Under the pieces are notes generated by a model, which did not search any database, was not told the DNA's origin, and was given only the letters and a program-made list of their open reading frames with translations. Position numbers and translations under genes: made by a program. A stretch of DNA of 64,000 bases from Pseudonocardia sp. SCN 73-27 (GTDB lineage: Bacteria; Actinomycetota; Actinomycetes; Mycobacteriales; Pseudonocardiaceae), in NCBI GenBank assembly GCA_001725415.1, contig MEGH01000013.1, positions 1-64,000 on the forward strand, read 5' to 3'. Within the stretch, counting starts at the first letter, position 1; the number at the start of each line of letters is the position of its first letter. This document shows, piece after piece, positions 41,701 to 52,000 of the stretch.

Positions 41701-43359
41701 CAGGTTCTGCTCCGGGCCGAGCTGGCTCTGCAGCGAGGTGACGAGCTCCTCGCGGATCGCGTCGAGCGGTGGGTTGGTGACCTGCGCGAACAGCTGGATG
41801 AAGTAGTCGTACAGCTGGCGCGGGCGCTCCGAGATACCGGCGATGGGCGCGTCGTTGCCCATGGAGCCGATCGGCTCGGCACCGGTCGCGGCCATCGGCC
41901 GCAGCAGGAGGGTGAGCTCCTCCTCGGTGTAGCCGAAGGTCTGCTGACGGTGCTGCAGCGTCGAGTGCGCGATCTGCTCGCGCTCACGGTCGGGCAGGTC
42001 CTCGAGCCGGATCAGGCCCGAGTGCAGCCACTCCGCGTACGGGTGCTCGGCGGCCAGCTCGCCCTTGATCTCGTCGTCGTCGACGATCTTGCCCGCGGCG
42101 GTGTCGACCAGGAACATGCGGCCCGGCTCGAGCCGGCCCTTGCGCACGACCTGCGACGCCGGCACGTCGAGCACGCCGACCTCCGACGCCAGCACGACGA
42201 GCCCGTCCTCGGTGACCCAGTAGCGCGCGGGGCGCAGGCCGTTGCGGTCGAGCACGGCGCCGATGACGGTGCCGTCGGTGAACGCGACGAGCGCCGGGCC
42301 GTCCCACGGCTCCATCAGCGTCGAGTGGTACTCGTAGAACGCGCGTCGCGCCGGGTCCATCTCGGCGTGGTTCTCCCACGCCTCCGGGATCATCATCAGC
42401 ACGGCGTGCGGCAGGCTGCGCCCACCGAGGTGCAGCAGCTCCAGCACCTCGTCGAACGTCGCGGAGTCCGACGCGTCCGGCGTGACGACGGGCGTGAGCC
42501 GCTCCATGTCGCCGGGGAGCACGTCGGAGGCCAGCAGCGCCTCGCGCGCGGCCATCCAGTTCCGGTTGCCGCGCAGCGTGTTGATCTCGCCGTTGTGGGC
42601 GACGTAGCGGTACGGGTGCGCCAGCGGCCACGCGGGGAACGTGTTCGTGGAGAACCGCGAGTGCACGACGGCCAGCGCCGAGGTGACGCGCTCGTCGGAC
42701 AGGTCGGGGTAGAACGCCTCGACCTGCGGCTCGGCCAGCATGCCCTTGTAGACGATGGTGCGCGGCGACAGGCTGGGGAAGTAGACACCCACCGTGTGCT
42801 CGACGCGCTTGCGCAGGCAGAACGTGCGGCGCTCCAGCTCGATGCCCGTGGGCGCCTCGTCCGCGGCGGGCTCGGCGCCGGCCACGAAGAGCTGGCGGAA
42901 GCCCGGCATGGCCGCGCGCGCGGACGGGCCGATGTCGGCACCGTCGGGGTCGACCGGCAGCTCGCGCCAGCCCAGGACCCGCAGGTTCTCCTCGGCGGCG
43001 AGCGCGTCGATCCGCGCGACGGCCTCGTCGGCCTTCGCCGGGTCGGCCGGCAGGAACGCGGTGCCGACGGCGTACGCGCCGCGCTGCGGCAGGTCGAAGT
43101 CCACGACGGCCCGGAAGAACTCGTCCGGGACCTGGATCAGGATGCCCGCACCGTCACCGGTGTTCGTCTCCGCGCCACGCGCGCCACGGTGCTCCAACCG
43201 CAGTAGGGCCGTAAGACCCTTGCGGACGATGCCGTGGTCTCGGCGACCCTTGAGGTCGGCGACGAGTGCGACACCGCACGCGTCGTGCTCGTGGTCGGGG
43301 CTGTACAGCCCGCCCGACCTGCCCTCAAGGCCTCCGGTCTGCTCGCTGATCGCAGCCAA
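38791..43359 (-). CDS. gltB: Glutamate synthase large subunit
   Basis: This protein of about 1522 aa has an N-terminal glutaminase domain whose nucleophile Cys follows a short propeptide (HDACGV, C28 from the chosen start; maturation cleaves before it), a central domain, the FMN/[3Fe-4S] synthase domain ([24 protein letters not shown], then [13 protein letters not shown]) and a C-terminal beta-helix (GGxx[15 protein letters not shown]). The start chosen is TTG 43359 because AGGAGG lies 5 nt upstream and no ATG or GTG is near; the open frame reaches 43503. GATACT about 70 bp upstream may be the -10 box. It forms a complex with GltD for ammonia assimilation. Confidence 0.97.
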   Translation of the reverse strand: MAAISEQTGGLEGRSGGLYSPDHEHDACGVALVADLKGRRDHGIVRKGLTALLRLEHRGARGAETNTGDGAGILIQVPDEFFRAVVDFDLPQRGAYAVGTAFLPADPAKADEAVARIDALAAEENLRVLGWRELPVDPDGADIGPSARAAMPGFRQLFVAGAEPAADEAPTGIELERRTFCLRKRVEHTVGVYFPSLSPRTIVYKGMLAEPQVEAFYPDLSDERVTSALAVVHSRFSTNTFPAWPLAHPYRYVAHNGEINTLRGNRNWMAAREALLASDVLPGDMERLTPVVTPDASDSATFDEVLELLHLGGRSLPHAVLMMIPEAWENHAEMDPARRAFYEYHSTLMEPWDGPALVAFTDGTVIGAVLDRNGLRPARYWVTEDGLVVLASEVGVLDVPASQVVRKGRLEPGRMFLVDTAAGKIVDDDEIKGELAAEHPYAEWLHSGLIRLEDLPDREREQIAHSTLQHRQQTFGYTEEELTLLLRPMAATGAEPIGSMGNDAPIAGISERPRQLYDYFIQLFAQVTNPPLDAIREELVTSLQSQLGPEQNLLQAGPASCRTIVLPFPVLGNDDLARIVHINDDGEYPGFASHTVRGLFETAKGGEGLVERLAEIKAEVSQAIADGAHLIVLSQRGVDAAHAPIPSLLLTGAVHHHLVRERTRTRVGLIVEAADAREVHHIALLIGYGAAAVNPYLAMATVEDLADRGDIPGIDAKTAAKNLVKALGKGVRKTMSKIGISTVASYTGAQIFESIGLGHEVIDSCFTGTTSRLGGVGFDVLAEEVLRLHRKAFPSDDVRATHRTLDVGGEYQWRREGELHLFNPQTVFKLQHSTRQGRYDVFKEYTRAVDDQAGRLMTLRGMFKLKEGVRPPVPIDEVEPVESIVTRFATGAISYGSISQEMHQTLAIAMNRLGGKSNTGEGGEDTDRFTPDANGDSRRSAVKQVASGRFGVTSEYLVNSDDIQIKIAQGAKPGEGGQLPGSKVYPWIAKTRYSTPGVGLISPPPHHDIYSIEDIKQLIHDLKNANPRARIHVKLVSQVGVGTVAAGVAKAHSDVVLISGHDGGTGASPLSSIKHAGGPWELGLAETQQTLIANNLRDRIVVQADGQMKTGRDVVIAALLGAEEFGFATAPLVVSGCIMMRVCHLDTCPVGVATQNPVLRERFDGKAEYVVNFMRFVAEEVREYLAALGFRTLEEAVGHAEMLDTDDAVRHWKTQGLDLRPIFDMPKLPAGSSRHRTRGQDHGLEKALDNTVIQLAEGALASGDKVRLDLPVRNVNRTVGTMLGYELTKRWGGEGLPDDTIDITFTGSAGQSFGAFVPRGITMRLVGDTNDFFGKGLSGGRLTLRPDPTAPFAAEENIIAGNVILYGATSGEIFVRGIVGERFCVRNSGATAVVEGVGDHGCEYMTGGKAVVLGRVGRNFAAGMSGGVAYVLDLPEHRVNPEMVDVDPLDEDDREFLRDIVERHHAETDSAVAHALLTDWDVAVERFGKVMPKDYKRVLKARAAAERDGRNVDEAIMEASHG

Positions 43360-43856
43360 CAGCTCCTCCTGTCGTCTCGGTGCACCCCGACGTTCGCATC
43401 GGGACGACGTGGACCTAATGGTTCCAAACAGAGTATCCGACACGCCCGCCAGGACGCGGGTGCTCGTCCGTTCAGGTGCACCAGCCGGGAACTCGAATGT
43501 CATACCCGTCGTTACACGGACGCGCGGCGGCAGGACGACCTCTTACGAACCGGGGTCGTCTGCGCACCGCGAACGCGACCGCGCACATCTCCGGGTGCGG
43601 TCATCCGCGCAAAGCGTCGCATGCGGCCCCCGGCTTTCGCTACTCACGTGGTGAGTGAGCCGGATGACTCCGGCCTGACCTGCGAGGATCGTCCGTTTCC
43701 GGCCTTGCGGGACTGGTGTGGCACGCCCGCCGTGACCTGCGGGAGGCCTGCCGAAGAACGATCTTCACCTGTTCGGCCCAGCTCTCGTGACGGTGCGCGA
43801 ACGCACCAGGTGGACCGCCCGGCCGCGGCGCCGGGGCGGTGCGTGACACTGTCGGC
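43360..43856. other. About 500 bp upstream region between gltB and the FhuF-like gene
   Basis: Holds the divergent promoters of gltB (GATACT near 43430 on the minus strand) and of the Fe-S protein. A 15-bp palindrome ACTCAC-GTG-GTGAGT at 43642-43656 could be an operator. No plausible gene was found here; the open frames are shadows or composition artefacts. Confidence 0.5.
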
Positions 43857-44621
43857 ATGGACGAGCGGGCCGGCACGGACGAGCGGGTCGACGTCCGTAC
43901 GGCGCTGGCCGACGTCGCCGGCTTCAACGACTTCTTCCTCGTCGACACCAACTCCGCCGAGGCGGTCGACCCCACCTGGCGCCCGCTCACCGACCTCTGG
44001 ACCGACCCCGCCCCGATGGGTGCGCGGATCGCGCACGTCGGACGCGTCCTCGGCGGCGACGCCGGGCCCGTCGACGACCGCATCGCCGCCTCGATCACCA
44101 TGCAGGGGATGGCCGCCCGGGTCCTGTCCGCGCCGCTGGCCGTCGCGATCCTGCACGACGTCGTCCCCGCCCTCACCGCCTCCGACGTGCACTGGCGGGT
44201 GTCCGCCACCGGGCCGTGGCCGCTGTGGGTCGGCGACCCCGGCGTGCTCGCGGGCCCCGGCCTCGACGCCGACGCCCTGGGTGCCCGGCTCGCGGACTTC
44301 CTCGTCGACGAGCACCTCGCCCCACTGGTCGACGCCGTCCGCGCCCGCGTCCGGGTCTCGCCACGGACGTTGTGGGGCAACGCCGCCTCCTCGGTCGCCG
44401 CCGGGAAACGGCTCGTCGCGAACGGTCGCCCGCACGCCGCCGAGCGAGCCGCGCGGATCGCCGCGGCGGTGCTCGACCATCCCGCCCTCGCCGCGACGGG
44501 GGAGCGGCTCAGCCCCGTCCGCCCCGACACCGGTTGGACCTTCCGGCGGCGCTCCTGCTGCCTGTACTACAGGGCGCCCGGGGGCGGGACCTGCGGCGAC
44601 TGCGTCATCACCGCGCGCTGA
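43857..44621 (+). CDS. FhuF-like (2Fe-2S)-binding protein
   Basis: This 254-aa protein starts at ATG 43857. The C-terminus has SCCLYYRAPGGGTCGDCV, the CC-x10-CxxC [2Fe-2S] site of FhuF-type ferric-siderophore reductases. The N-terminal 200 residues are mostly helical with no other known motif. FhuF releases iron from siderophores by reduction in the cytoplasm. No siderophore genes are adjacent. It ends convergently with the Asp23 gene, overlapping by 14 nt. Confidence 0.85.
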   Translation: MDERAGTDERVDVRTALADVAGFNDFFLVDTNSAEAVDPTWRPLTDLWTDPAPMGARIAHVGRVLGGDAGPVDDRIAASITMQGMAARVLSAPLAVAILHDVVPALTASDVHWRVSATGPWPLWVGDPGVLAGPGLDADALGARLADFLVDEHLAPLVDAVRARVRVSPRTLWGNAASSVAAGKRLVANGRPHAAERAARIAAAVLDHPALAATGERLSPVRPDTGWTFRRRSCCLYYRAPGGGTCGDCVITAR

Positions 44622-44997
44622 CGTCCGCGTCCGCCGGTGTGGCCGGGGACCGGTCGATCAGCACCTCGACCACCGTCACCCGCACCAGCGTGTCGAGCCC
44701 GGTATAGGCCCGGACCGCTTCGCCGACCTCGCGCTGCACCGCCCTGGCCAGGTCGCGGCAGTTGAAGCCCAGCCGCGTCACGACCGACAGCGTCACCTCC
44801 GCCTGCCGCCCGTCGACGCGCGCGCCCACGACCGGCGCCCGTTTCGTCCCCACCACCTGGCCGGCCAGGCCGAGCAGCGTCCCGGCCAGGTCGGTGCGCA
44901 GCGCGACGACGCCGGGGACCCCCGCGGCGGCCTCCGCGGCGACCCGCGCGACGAGCGCGTCGCCCGGCCGGTACGTGGTCTCCGGCTCGTCGCTCAT
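44608..44997 (-). CDS. Asp23/Gls24-family envelope stress protein
   Basis: This 129-aa protein starts at ATG 44997. It has the Asp23 pattern: RVAAEAAAGVPGVVAL near the N-terminus, then GRQAEVTLSVVTRLGFNCRDLARAVQREVGEAVRAYTGL and VRVTVVEVLI. Asp23 proteins are linked to alkaline or cell-wall stress and attach to the membrane via partners. It is the third gene of a sigma/anti-sigma-like operon; its start overlaps the preceding stop (ATGA). Confidence 0.9.
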   Translation of the reverse strand: MSDEPETTYRPGDALVARVAAEAAAGVPGVVALRTDLAGTLLGLAGQVVGTKRAPVVGARVDGRQAEVTLSVVTRLGFNCRDLARAVQREVGEAVRAYTGLDTLVRVTVVEVLIDRSPATPADADVSAR

Positions 44998-45626
44998 CGC
45001 GCCACACCCGGCTCGTCGACGAACGCCCCGTCCACGAACACGTCGACGACCTCGATGTCGACCCGCGCCACCGGCACCCCCAGCGCCTGCTCGCCCGCGG
45101 CCACCACCATCTGGCGCACCCGCGCCGTCGCCGACGCCAGGTCCACCCCGAAGCGGGCCGTCACCGTCATCGCCACCTCGGCCGGGCCCGGCGTGCCCCC
45201 GCTCGCCGAGGGACGGGTGATCCGGCAGCTGCGCGCCCGCATCCCCGCCATCGCGTCGACGACGCCGCGCAGCACCGCCGCGGCCGCCGTCGCGTCGAGC
45301 GCGGCCGGACCGTGCGGGGAGTCGAGCGGGATCAGGTCGCGGGGCCGCAGCTCGGCCAGCACCGCGCCGACGACCCTGTCGACGACCGACGCCGGCGGGA
45401 TCAGCGGCTCCTGCGCGAGCCGGCCGACCATCGCCTCCAGCCCACGCGCGTCGGCCGCCGCGGCGCCGCAGTGCGGGCAGCTGCGCTCGTGCTCGTCGAG
45501 CGTCCCGGCCTCGGCGTGGTCCCAGACCTCGGCGGCGTCACGACCGCAGGCGAGCGGCTCGACCGGAGCGTGGGCCTCGACGTCGCCGGCGGTGCCCGGG
45601 AGCCCGGTGTCAGGGGTCAGCGCCAC
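44994..45626 (-). CDS. Fusion of anti-sigma-type zinc finger and Asp23-like domain
   Basis: This 210-aa protein starts at GTG 45626. Residues about 25-50 have H-x3-C-x2-C (EHERSCPHC), the zinc-binding anti-sigma (zf-HC2) motif. The C-terminal half (PAEVAMTVTARFGVDLASATARVRQMVVAAGEQALGVPVARVDIEVVDVFVDG) is Asp23-like. There is no transmembrane helix between them. It overlaps the sigma factor gene, so it probably holds that sigma factor inactive and links its release to envelope stress. The domain combination is unusual; the role is inferred from context. Confidence 0.8.
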   Translation of the reverse strand: MALTPDTGLPGTAGDVEAHAPVEPLACGRDAAEVWDHAEAGTLDEHERSCPHCGAAAADARGLEAMVGRLAQEPLIPPASVVDRVVGAVLAELRPRDLIPLDSPHGPAALDATAAAAVLRGVVDAMAGMRARSCRITRPSASGGTPGPAEVAMTVTARFGVDLASATARVRQMVVAAGEQALGVPVARVDIEVVDVFVDGAFVDEPGVAR

Positions 45627-46303
45627 GGTCGCATCACCTCCGCGAGGGTCTTGCGCGCCCGGTGGATGCGCCCGCGCACCGTCGTCTCGCCCGCCCCCGT
45701 GATCTCGGCGATCTCCGCGTAGCCCAGGCCCTCCAGCTCGCGCAGCACGAAGCACACCCGCTGGTCGTGGGGCAGGCCCGCCAGCGCCGTGGCCAGTGCG
45801 GTCATCCCCGCGTCGAGCTCGGCCTGCCGCTCCGGCGACGCGGCCCGCGTCGCACCCAGCACGTCGCCCGCCTCGGAGAGGTCGGCGACCGGCATCGCCG
45901 GCCGGGTGCGACGCAGCAGGCCGAGGCAGCGGTTCGTCACGATGCGGTACAGCCAGGTGGAGAACGACGCCTCGCCGCGGAACGAGCCGATCCGGCGCCA
46001 CGCGTCGAGCAGGGCGTCCTGCAGCGCGTCCTCGGCGTCGGCACGGTTGCCCAGCACCCGCACCGCCAGCCGGTACAACGCCACCTGGTGCCGACGGGCC
46101 AGCGTCTCGAACGCGCGCACGTCGCCCTCCTGGGCGCGCACGACCAGCGTCTGCTCGTCGAGGTCGTCGGGTGCGGCGACGACCGGCCGGGTCGGCTCCG
46201 GCTCCGTGGCCGGCGCGGGTGGCGGCACCGCGCGGGGCGGCGTGCGCCGCGGCGTCGTTCCCGGCCCGGGCCGCAGCTCTCCGGCATCCTGCAACGCCGT
46301 CAC
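45617..46303 (-). CDS. ECF-type RNA polymerase sigma factor
   Basis: This 228-aa protein starts at GTG 46303 with GGGGGAG upstream. Region 2: RRHQVALYRLAVRVLGNRADAEDALQDALLDAWRRIGSFRGEASFSTWLYRIVTNRCL. Region 4: LPHDQRVCFVLRELEGLGYAEIAEITGAGETTVRGRIHRARKTL. About 60 Pro/Ala-rich residues precede region 2, longer than usual. The next gene encodes the anti-sigma/Asp23 fusion and overlaps by 10 nt. It is thus likely a stress-response sigma factor controlling its own operon. Confidence 0.93.
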   Translation of the reverse strand: MTALQDAGELRPGPGTTPRRTPPRAVPPPAPATEPEPTRPVVAAPDDLDEQTLVVRAQEGDVRAFETLARRHQVALYRLAVRVLGNRADAEDALQDALLDAWRRIGSFRGEASFSTWLYRIVTNRCLGLLRRTRPAMPVADLSEAGDVLGATRAASPERQAELDAGMTALATALAGLPHDQRVCFVLRELEGLGYAEIAEITGAGETTVRGRIHRARKTLAEVMRPWR

Positions 46304-46534
46304 CGCTCCCCCCGGATCTCGAACTGGTGGGCTCGTACCCCGTCGTCCTGCCCGCCGAGCGTCATCGTGCCCCCTGTGACCGGGCTCACTGTACTGCGGT
46401 AGAGCTGCGCCTGGTCGAGCACGACGACACTCCGCCGCTGTGTAGGCCGCGAGGTCGACGGGTACAGGACCCATGAGGGAACCGAAGCCGCCGGGACGAC
46501 CCCCGGTGCCGGAACCCACCGCGAGGAGGTCGAG

Positions 46535-46708
46535 ATGGGTCTGGGCGACAAGATCGACAACAAGGCGCAGGAGATGGCCGGCAAGGCCAAGGAGGGCGCC
46601 GGCAAGGCGAGCGACGACAAGAGCCTCGAGGCCGAGGGCAAGAAGGACCAGGCCGCAGGCAGCCTGAAGCAGGCCGGCGAGAAGGTGAAGGACGCCTTCA
46701 AGAAGTAG
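46535..46708 (+). CDS. CsbD-family stress protein
   Basis: A 57-aa protein starting at ATG 46535 with GCGAGGAGGT 5 nt upstream. It is Lys/Glu/Ala-rich and almost wholly helical (GDKIDNKAQEMAGKAKEGAG, then DQAAGSLKQAGEKVKDAFKK), the CsbD repeat. CsbD proteins are abundant in general stress responses; the function is not known in detail. It is divergent from the sigma operon. A GGGTAC box at 46460-46465 resembles the -10 of SigB/SigF-type promoters. Confidence 0.9.
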   Translation: MGLGDKIDNKAQEMAGKAKEGAGKASDDKSLEAEGKKDQAAGSLKQAGEKVKDAFKK

Positions 46709-46722
46709 GCCGCAGCACCTGC

Positions 46723-46754
46723 ACGGGCCCCGGACGGCGACGTCCGGGGCCCGT
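46723..46754 (+). terminator. Terminator of the csbD-like gene
   Basis: A perfect 14-bp stem (46723-46736 with 46741-46754) closed by a GCGA tetraloop, 14 bp after the stop codon. Confidence 0.88.
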
Positions 46755-46836
46755 CGCGTGTGCGGCAGTCCTGACCTCGTGGGCGCCGGGGCCGTGCTCC
46801 CGAGCCCGGCAGGGCGCCGGCGCTAACGTGGGACAT

Positions 46837-47178
46837 GTGACCTCGCCCGACGCACCCTCCGCGCAGCCCGGTACGTCGGCGCCCCGCGAGACCGCCGAGG
46901 CCGTCGCCGCCGCGGTGCTGGCCCACCCCGAGGTCGAACGGCTCGACGGTGGCCCCTTCGGCGCTGTCGCCTCCTACCTGCCCGGGCACCGGCTGCTCGG
47001 CGTCCGCGTCGGCGGGCCGGGGGAGCCCACCGAGGTCGCGGTCGTCGTCCGCTTCGGCACCCCGCTGCCCGCACTGGCCGACGAGGTCGCCGCCCGGGTC
47101 CGCGCCGTGCTCGGCCCCGTGCCCGTCGACGTCACGTTCGCCGACGTCGTGCTGCCCGCCGCCGCAGAAGCCTGCTGA
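46837..47178 (+). CDS. Asp23-related small protein
   Basis: This 113-aa protein starts at GTG 46837, probably leaderless (TAACGT box 7 nt upstream). The layout ETAEAVAAAVLAHPEVERLDGG, SYLPGHRLLGVRVG, VAVVVRFGTPLPALADEVAARVRAVLGPVPVDVTFADV resembles the Asp23/Gls24 fold seen in the neighbouring operon. It is therefore likely a further member of the envelope-stress set, transcribed separately. The family assignment is tentative. Confidence 0.65.
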   Translation: MTSPDAPSAQPGTSAPRETAEAVAAAVLAHPEVERLDGGPFGAVASYLPGHRLLGVRVGGPGEPTEVAVVVRFGTPLPALADEVAARVRAVLGPVPVDVTFADVVLPAAAEAC

Positions 47179-47449
47179 CCGCCTCCGGGACGCCTGCTGA
47201 ACACGTCGTCGCGGTGACGTACGGCGCACCTCCCGGCGGTCCGCCATCGGCCCCTGCGGCGGCTCGCCTAGACTCGACCGGACCAATGACGTCGTCGCGC
47301 CGGCGTCACGACCGCCAACGAGCGGTCGGAACCACTCCGCGCATCGTGTGACCAGCCCGGACGCAGCCAGCTCGGCCCCGGTCGGACGGTCCGCACGACG
47401 CGGCGCGCGAACCGCCACATCGCCGGCCGCCAGTCCGAGGAGTACCACC

Positions 47450-48916
47450 GTGAAGAGCACCGTCGAGCACCTCAGCCCGACGCGCGTCCGTATCAACGTC
47501 GAGGTGCCGTTCGACGAGCTCAAGCCCGACTTCGACCGCGCGTACAAGAAGATCGCCCAGCAGGTCCGCATCCCCGGCTTCCGCCAGGGCAAGGCGCCGG
47601 CCCGCATCCTCGAGGCCCGCCTGGGCCGCGGCGTCGTCCTCGACGAGGTCGTCAACGGCGCGATCCCCGGCAAGTACAGCGAGGCCGTGACGGCGTCGGA
47701 GAAGGTCACCCCGATCGGTCAGCCCGAGATCGAGGTCACCGAGATCGCCGACGGCGAGAAGCTGACGTTCACCGCCGAGGTCGACGTCCGCCCGGAGATC
47801 ACGCTGCCCGACCTCGACGGCATCACCGTCGCGGTCGACGACGTGTCGGTCACCGACGAGCAGGTCACCGAGCAGCTCGACTCGCTGCGCGCCCGCTTCG
47901 GGACCCTCACCGGTGTCGAGCGCGCCGCCGCGAACGACGACTTCGTCCAGATCGACCTGTCCGCGTCGGTCGACGGCAAGGAGATCGAGGAGGCCGCGAC
48001 CACCGGGTTCTCCTACCAGGTCGGCCAGGGCGGCCTGATCGACGGCATCGACGAGGCCATCACCGGCCTGTCCGCGGGCGAGTCGAAGACGTTCACCTCG
48101 ACGCTCGTCGCCGGCGAGTACGCCGACAAGGACGCCGAGGTCACCGTCACCGTCACCGCCGTCAAGGAGCGCAGCCTCCCCGACGCCGACGACGAGTTCG
48201 CCCAGCTCGCCAGCGAGTTCGACACCCTCGACGAGCTGACCGCCGACCTCAAGGAGCGGCTCGGCCGCGTCCGCCGCATGGAGCAGGTCACGCAGGCCCG
48301 CGACAAGGTGCTCGACGCGATCGTCGACGCCACCGAGGTGCCGCTGCCCGAGTCGGTCGTCTCGGCCGAGGTCGAGTCGACGATCCACGACGCCGTCCAC
48401 GCGTTCGACCACGACGACGCGAAGTTCGCGGAGTTCCTGGAGACGCAGGAGAAGACCCGTGAGGAGTTCGACGCGGAGGCCCGCACCGAGGCCGAGAAGT
48501 CGGTCAAGGTCCGGCTGATCCTCGATGCGCTGGCCGACGCCGAGCAGGTCACGGTCAGCGACCAGGAGCTCACCGAGCGGATCGTCTACCAGGCCCAGCA
48601 GTACGGGATGTCGCCCGACGAGTTCGTCCAGCGCATCCAGCAGTCGGGCCAGCTCGGCGCGATCTACTCCGACGTCCGGCGCAGCAAGGCGCTCATCGTC
48701 GCCGTCCGGGCCGCCACCGTCACCGACGAGGCGGGCGCCGCCGTCGACCTCTCCGACCTGCTCGGCCCGGCCGACGACGAGGCCCCCGAGGTCGTCGAGG
48801 GCGATGTCGTCGACGCCGCCGTCACCGACGAGGCGGCCGACGCCTCCGACGAGGCCGGCGACACGCCGGACTCCGACGACGCCGACGCCGCCAAGGGCGC
48901 GTCGACCAGCGCCTGA
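47450..48916 (+). CDS. tig: Trigger factor (ribosome-associated chaperone and peptidyl-prolyl isomerase)
   Basis: This 488-aa protein starts at GTG 47450 with GAGGAG upstream. The N-terminal ribosome-binding domain has the signature IPGFRQGKAPARILE (G-F-R-x-G-x-x-P). The FKBP-type PPIase domain follows (DDFVQIDLSASVDG, then GESKTFTSTL), and then the helical chaperone arms (EVPLPESVVSAEVES). An acidic tail of about 60 residues ends the protein. It folds nascent chains at the ribosome exit. A TAGACT box at 47269-47274 may be the promoter. It lies directly upstream of clpP1P2X, the conserved order. Confidence 0.97.
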   Translation: MKSTVEHLSPTRVRINVEVPFDELKPDFDRAYKKIAQQVRIPGFRQGKAPARILEARLGRGVVLDEVVNGAIPGKYSEAVTASEKVTPIGQPEIEVTEIADGEKLTFTAEVDVRPEITLPDLDGITVAVDDVSVTDEQVTEQLDSLRARFGTLTGVERAAANDDFVQIDLSASVDGKEIEEAATTGFSYQVGQGGLIDGIDEAITGLSAGESKTFTSTLVAGEYADKDAEVTVTVTAVKERSLPDADDEFAQLASEFDTLDELTADLKERLGRVRRMEQVTQARDKVLDAIVDATEVPLPESVVSAEVESTIHDAVHAFDHDDAKFAEFLETQEKTREEFDAEARTEAEKSVKVRLILDALADAEQVTVSDQELTERIVYQAQQYGMSPDEFVQRIQQSGQLGAIYSDVRRSKALIVAVRAATVTDEAGAAVDLSDLLGPADDEAPEVVEGDVVDAAVTDEAADASDEAGDTPDSDDADAAKGASTSA

Positions 48917-48922
48917 TCGTCG

Positions 48923-48951
48923 CGCTGTGGGCGCCGGGTGCGCCCACAGCG
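48923..48951 (+). terminator. Terminator after tig
   Basis: A perfect 12-bp inverted repeat (48923-48934 with 48940-48951) and 5-nt loop, 6 bp after the stop codon. It separates tig from the clp operon. Confidence 0.85.
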
Positions 48952-49074
48952 AACAACCCGTCCGAACGCGGACGTCGGTCCCGGCGTCCGCGTAGGGTCG
49001 GCGACACGGATCACCCCGGACGCCACGGGGCGGCCGGGTACGCGAGCCGGGTACGGACAGAAGGCAGGAATGAC

Positions 49075-49782
49075 GTGAGTGAGCCAGCAGGCTCAACATC
49101 GGACTACCGTCGAGGAGGGCTCGTGAGCCAGCAGGACAGCGGCCCGCGTTCCGCGGGCCTGCCGCCGGAGATGCGCCGTGGCGCGCCGACGTCGATGACG
49201 TTGTCGGACTCCGTGTACGAGCGGCTTCTCCAGCAGCGGATCATCGTCCTCGGCCAGCAGGTCGACGACGACATCGCCAACCGGATCGCGGCGCAGATGC
49301 TGCTGCTGTCGGCGGAGGACCCCACCGCCGACATCGCGCTGTACATCAACTCGCCCGGCGGCTCCGTGACCGCGGGCATGGCCATCTTCGACACGATGGA
49401 GTTCATCGAGTGCGACGTGGCCACCTACGCGATGGGGCTGGCCGCCTCGATGGGCCAGTTCCTCCTGTCGGCGGGCACCCGCGGCAAGCGCTTCGCCCTG
49501 CCGCACTGCCAGATCCTCATGCACCAGCCGTCGGCGGGTGTCGGTGGTACCGAGTCCGACATCGCGATCCAGGCGGAGCTGTTCCGCCGGCACAAGCGTG
49601 AGATGGCGGAGCTGATCGCGGGGCACACCGGTCAGACGGTCGAGAAGATCACGGCCGACTTCGACCGCGACCGCTGGTTCTCCGCGCAGGAGGCGCTCGA
49701 GTACGGGTTCGTCGACCACGTGATCTCGCGTGCCGGGCAGCTGCCCGACGCAGCGTCGAACGGGAACGGGAGTGCCCAGTGA
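49075..49782 (+). CDS. clpP1: ATP-dependent Clp protease proteolytic subunit 1
   Basis: This 235-aa serine protease subunit has catalytic Ser125 (MGLAASMGQ), His150 (LMHQP) and Asp at about 199 (FDRDRWF) from the GTG at 49075; a second GTG at 49123 would remove a 16-residue leader. ClpP1 forms a heptamer that stacks on ClpP2 in the actinobacterial mixed ClpP1P2 peptidase. Its stop overlaps the clpP2 start (GTGA). The [20 protein letters not shown] and YINSPGGSV motifs are standard. Confidence 0.96.
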   Translation: MSEPAGSTSDYRRGGLVSQQDSGPRSAGLPPEMRRGAPTSMTLSDSVYERLLQQRIIVLGQQVDDDIANRIAAQMLLLSAEDPTADIALYINSPGGSVTAGMAIFDTMEFIECDVATYAMGLAASMGQFLLSAGTRGKRFALPHCQILMHQPSAGVGGTESDIAIQAELFRRHKREMAELIAGHTGQTVEKITADFDRDRWFSAQEALEYGFVDHVISRAGQLPDAASNGNGSAQ

Positions 49783-50408
49783 GCAACTTCCAGATGCCGC
49801 AGTCGCGGTACGTGCTGCCCTCGTTCGTCGAGCGCACGAGCTACGGGGTCAAGGAGTCGAACCCGTACAACAAGCTGTTCGAGGAGCGCATCATCTTCCT
49901 CGGCGTGCAGATCGACGACGCGTCGGCCAACGACGTCATGGCGCAGCTGCTGTGCCTGGAGTCCGCGGACCCCGACCGTGAGATCAGCATGTACATCAAC
50001 TCGCCCGGCGGCTCCTTCACGTCGCTGATGGCGATCTACGACACGATGCAGTTCATCCGGCCCGACATCCAGACCGTCTGCCTCGGGCAGGCGGCGTCGG
50101 CCGCCGCGGTGCTGCTCGCCGCCGGGACCCCGGGCCGCCGCCTCGCGGTGCAGAACGCCCGGATCCTGATCCACCAGCCGGCCACCGAGGGCTTCTACGG
50201 CCAGGTGTCCGACCTGGAGATCCAGGCCGCGGAGATCACGCGTATGCGGCGGCTGCTGGAGACCACCCTCGCCAAGCACAGCGGCCGCACGGCCGAGCAG
50301 GTGCACGAGGACATCGAGCGCGACCGCATCCTCACGGCCGACGAGGCCAAGGACTACGGGATCGTCGACGAGATCATCCAGAGCCGGAAGCTGTCGGCTG
50401 TCGGCTGA
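49779..50408 (+). CDS. clpP2: ATP-dependent Clp protease proteolytic subunit 2
   Basis: This 209-aa serine protease subunit has catalytic Ser107 ([11 protein letters not shown]), His132 (LIHQP) and an Asp in the C-terminal [10 protein letters not shown] region. The N-terminal [17 protein letters not shown] and YINSPGGSF are family-typical. In actinobacteria, mixed ClpP1P2 barrels dock ClpX or ClpC1 and are usually essential. GTG 49779 overlaps the clpP1 stop, so the two are made together. Confidence 0.96.
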   Translation: MSNFQMPQSRYVLPSFVERTSYGVKESNPYNKLFEERIIFLGVQIDDASANDVMAQLLCLESADPDREISMYINSPGGSFTSLMAIYDTMQFIRPDIQTVCLGQAASAAAVLLAAGTPGRRLAVQNARILIHQPATEGFYGQVSDLEIQAAEITRMRRLLETTLAKHSGRTAEQVHEDIERDRILTADEAKDYGIVDEIIQSRKLSAVG

Positions 50409-50584
50409 CTGGTCGTCCGGTCCGGCGGGCCGGCGGCAGGGGCTTCACGGCCCCGGATTCGACCGTCTGCCGAGCCGTTTCCCGAACAGGGCGTTTCGAC
50501 GCTCCCCGGGAAGCGTGCTCGGCAGGTACCGTCACGAGCGGGCGCACCGCGTCGGTGTGCCGGATGGGACTGGGGTCTGCACTC

Positions 50585-51865
<1,281 letters not shown>

Positions 51866-51880
51866 CACTCAGCGATCCAC

Positions 51881-51914
51881 GAACGCCGGTCCCCGGGTCA
51901 GGGGGCCGGCGTTC
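51881..51914 (+). terminator. Terminator after clpX
   Basis: A 14-bp stem (51881-51894 with 51901-51914, one G-T pair) with a 6-nt loop, 15 bp after the clpX stop. Confidence 0.85.
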
Positions 51915-51937
51915 TGCGTTGTCGTGAGCCGAGAACC

Positions 51938-51993
51938 CGCGCGCAACCTCATTGCTGTTCCCCGGGCCGCGGACGGCAATGAGGTTGCGCGCG
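51938..51993. terminator. Long hairpin between convergent clpX and CoA transferase genes
   Basis: A perfect 18-bp inverted repeat (51938-51955 with 51976-51993) and 20-nt loop, placed just before the end of the minus-strand CoA transferase gene. It shares GGCAAT with the 40-bp palindromes at 14611 and 35261 but is otherwise different. Confidence 0.8.
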
Positions 51994-52000
51994 GTCCGGG

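Noticed and set aside
38770-43206. Open frame of 1478 codons on the plus strand opposite gltB
   Set aside because: It is the antisense of gltB, with Arg/Val/Asp-rich low-complexity translation typical of shadow frames in GC-rich DNA.
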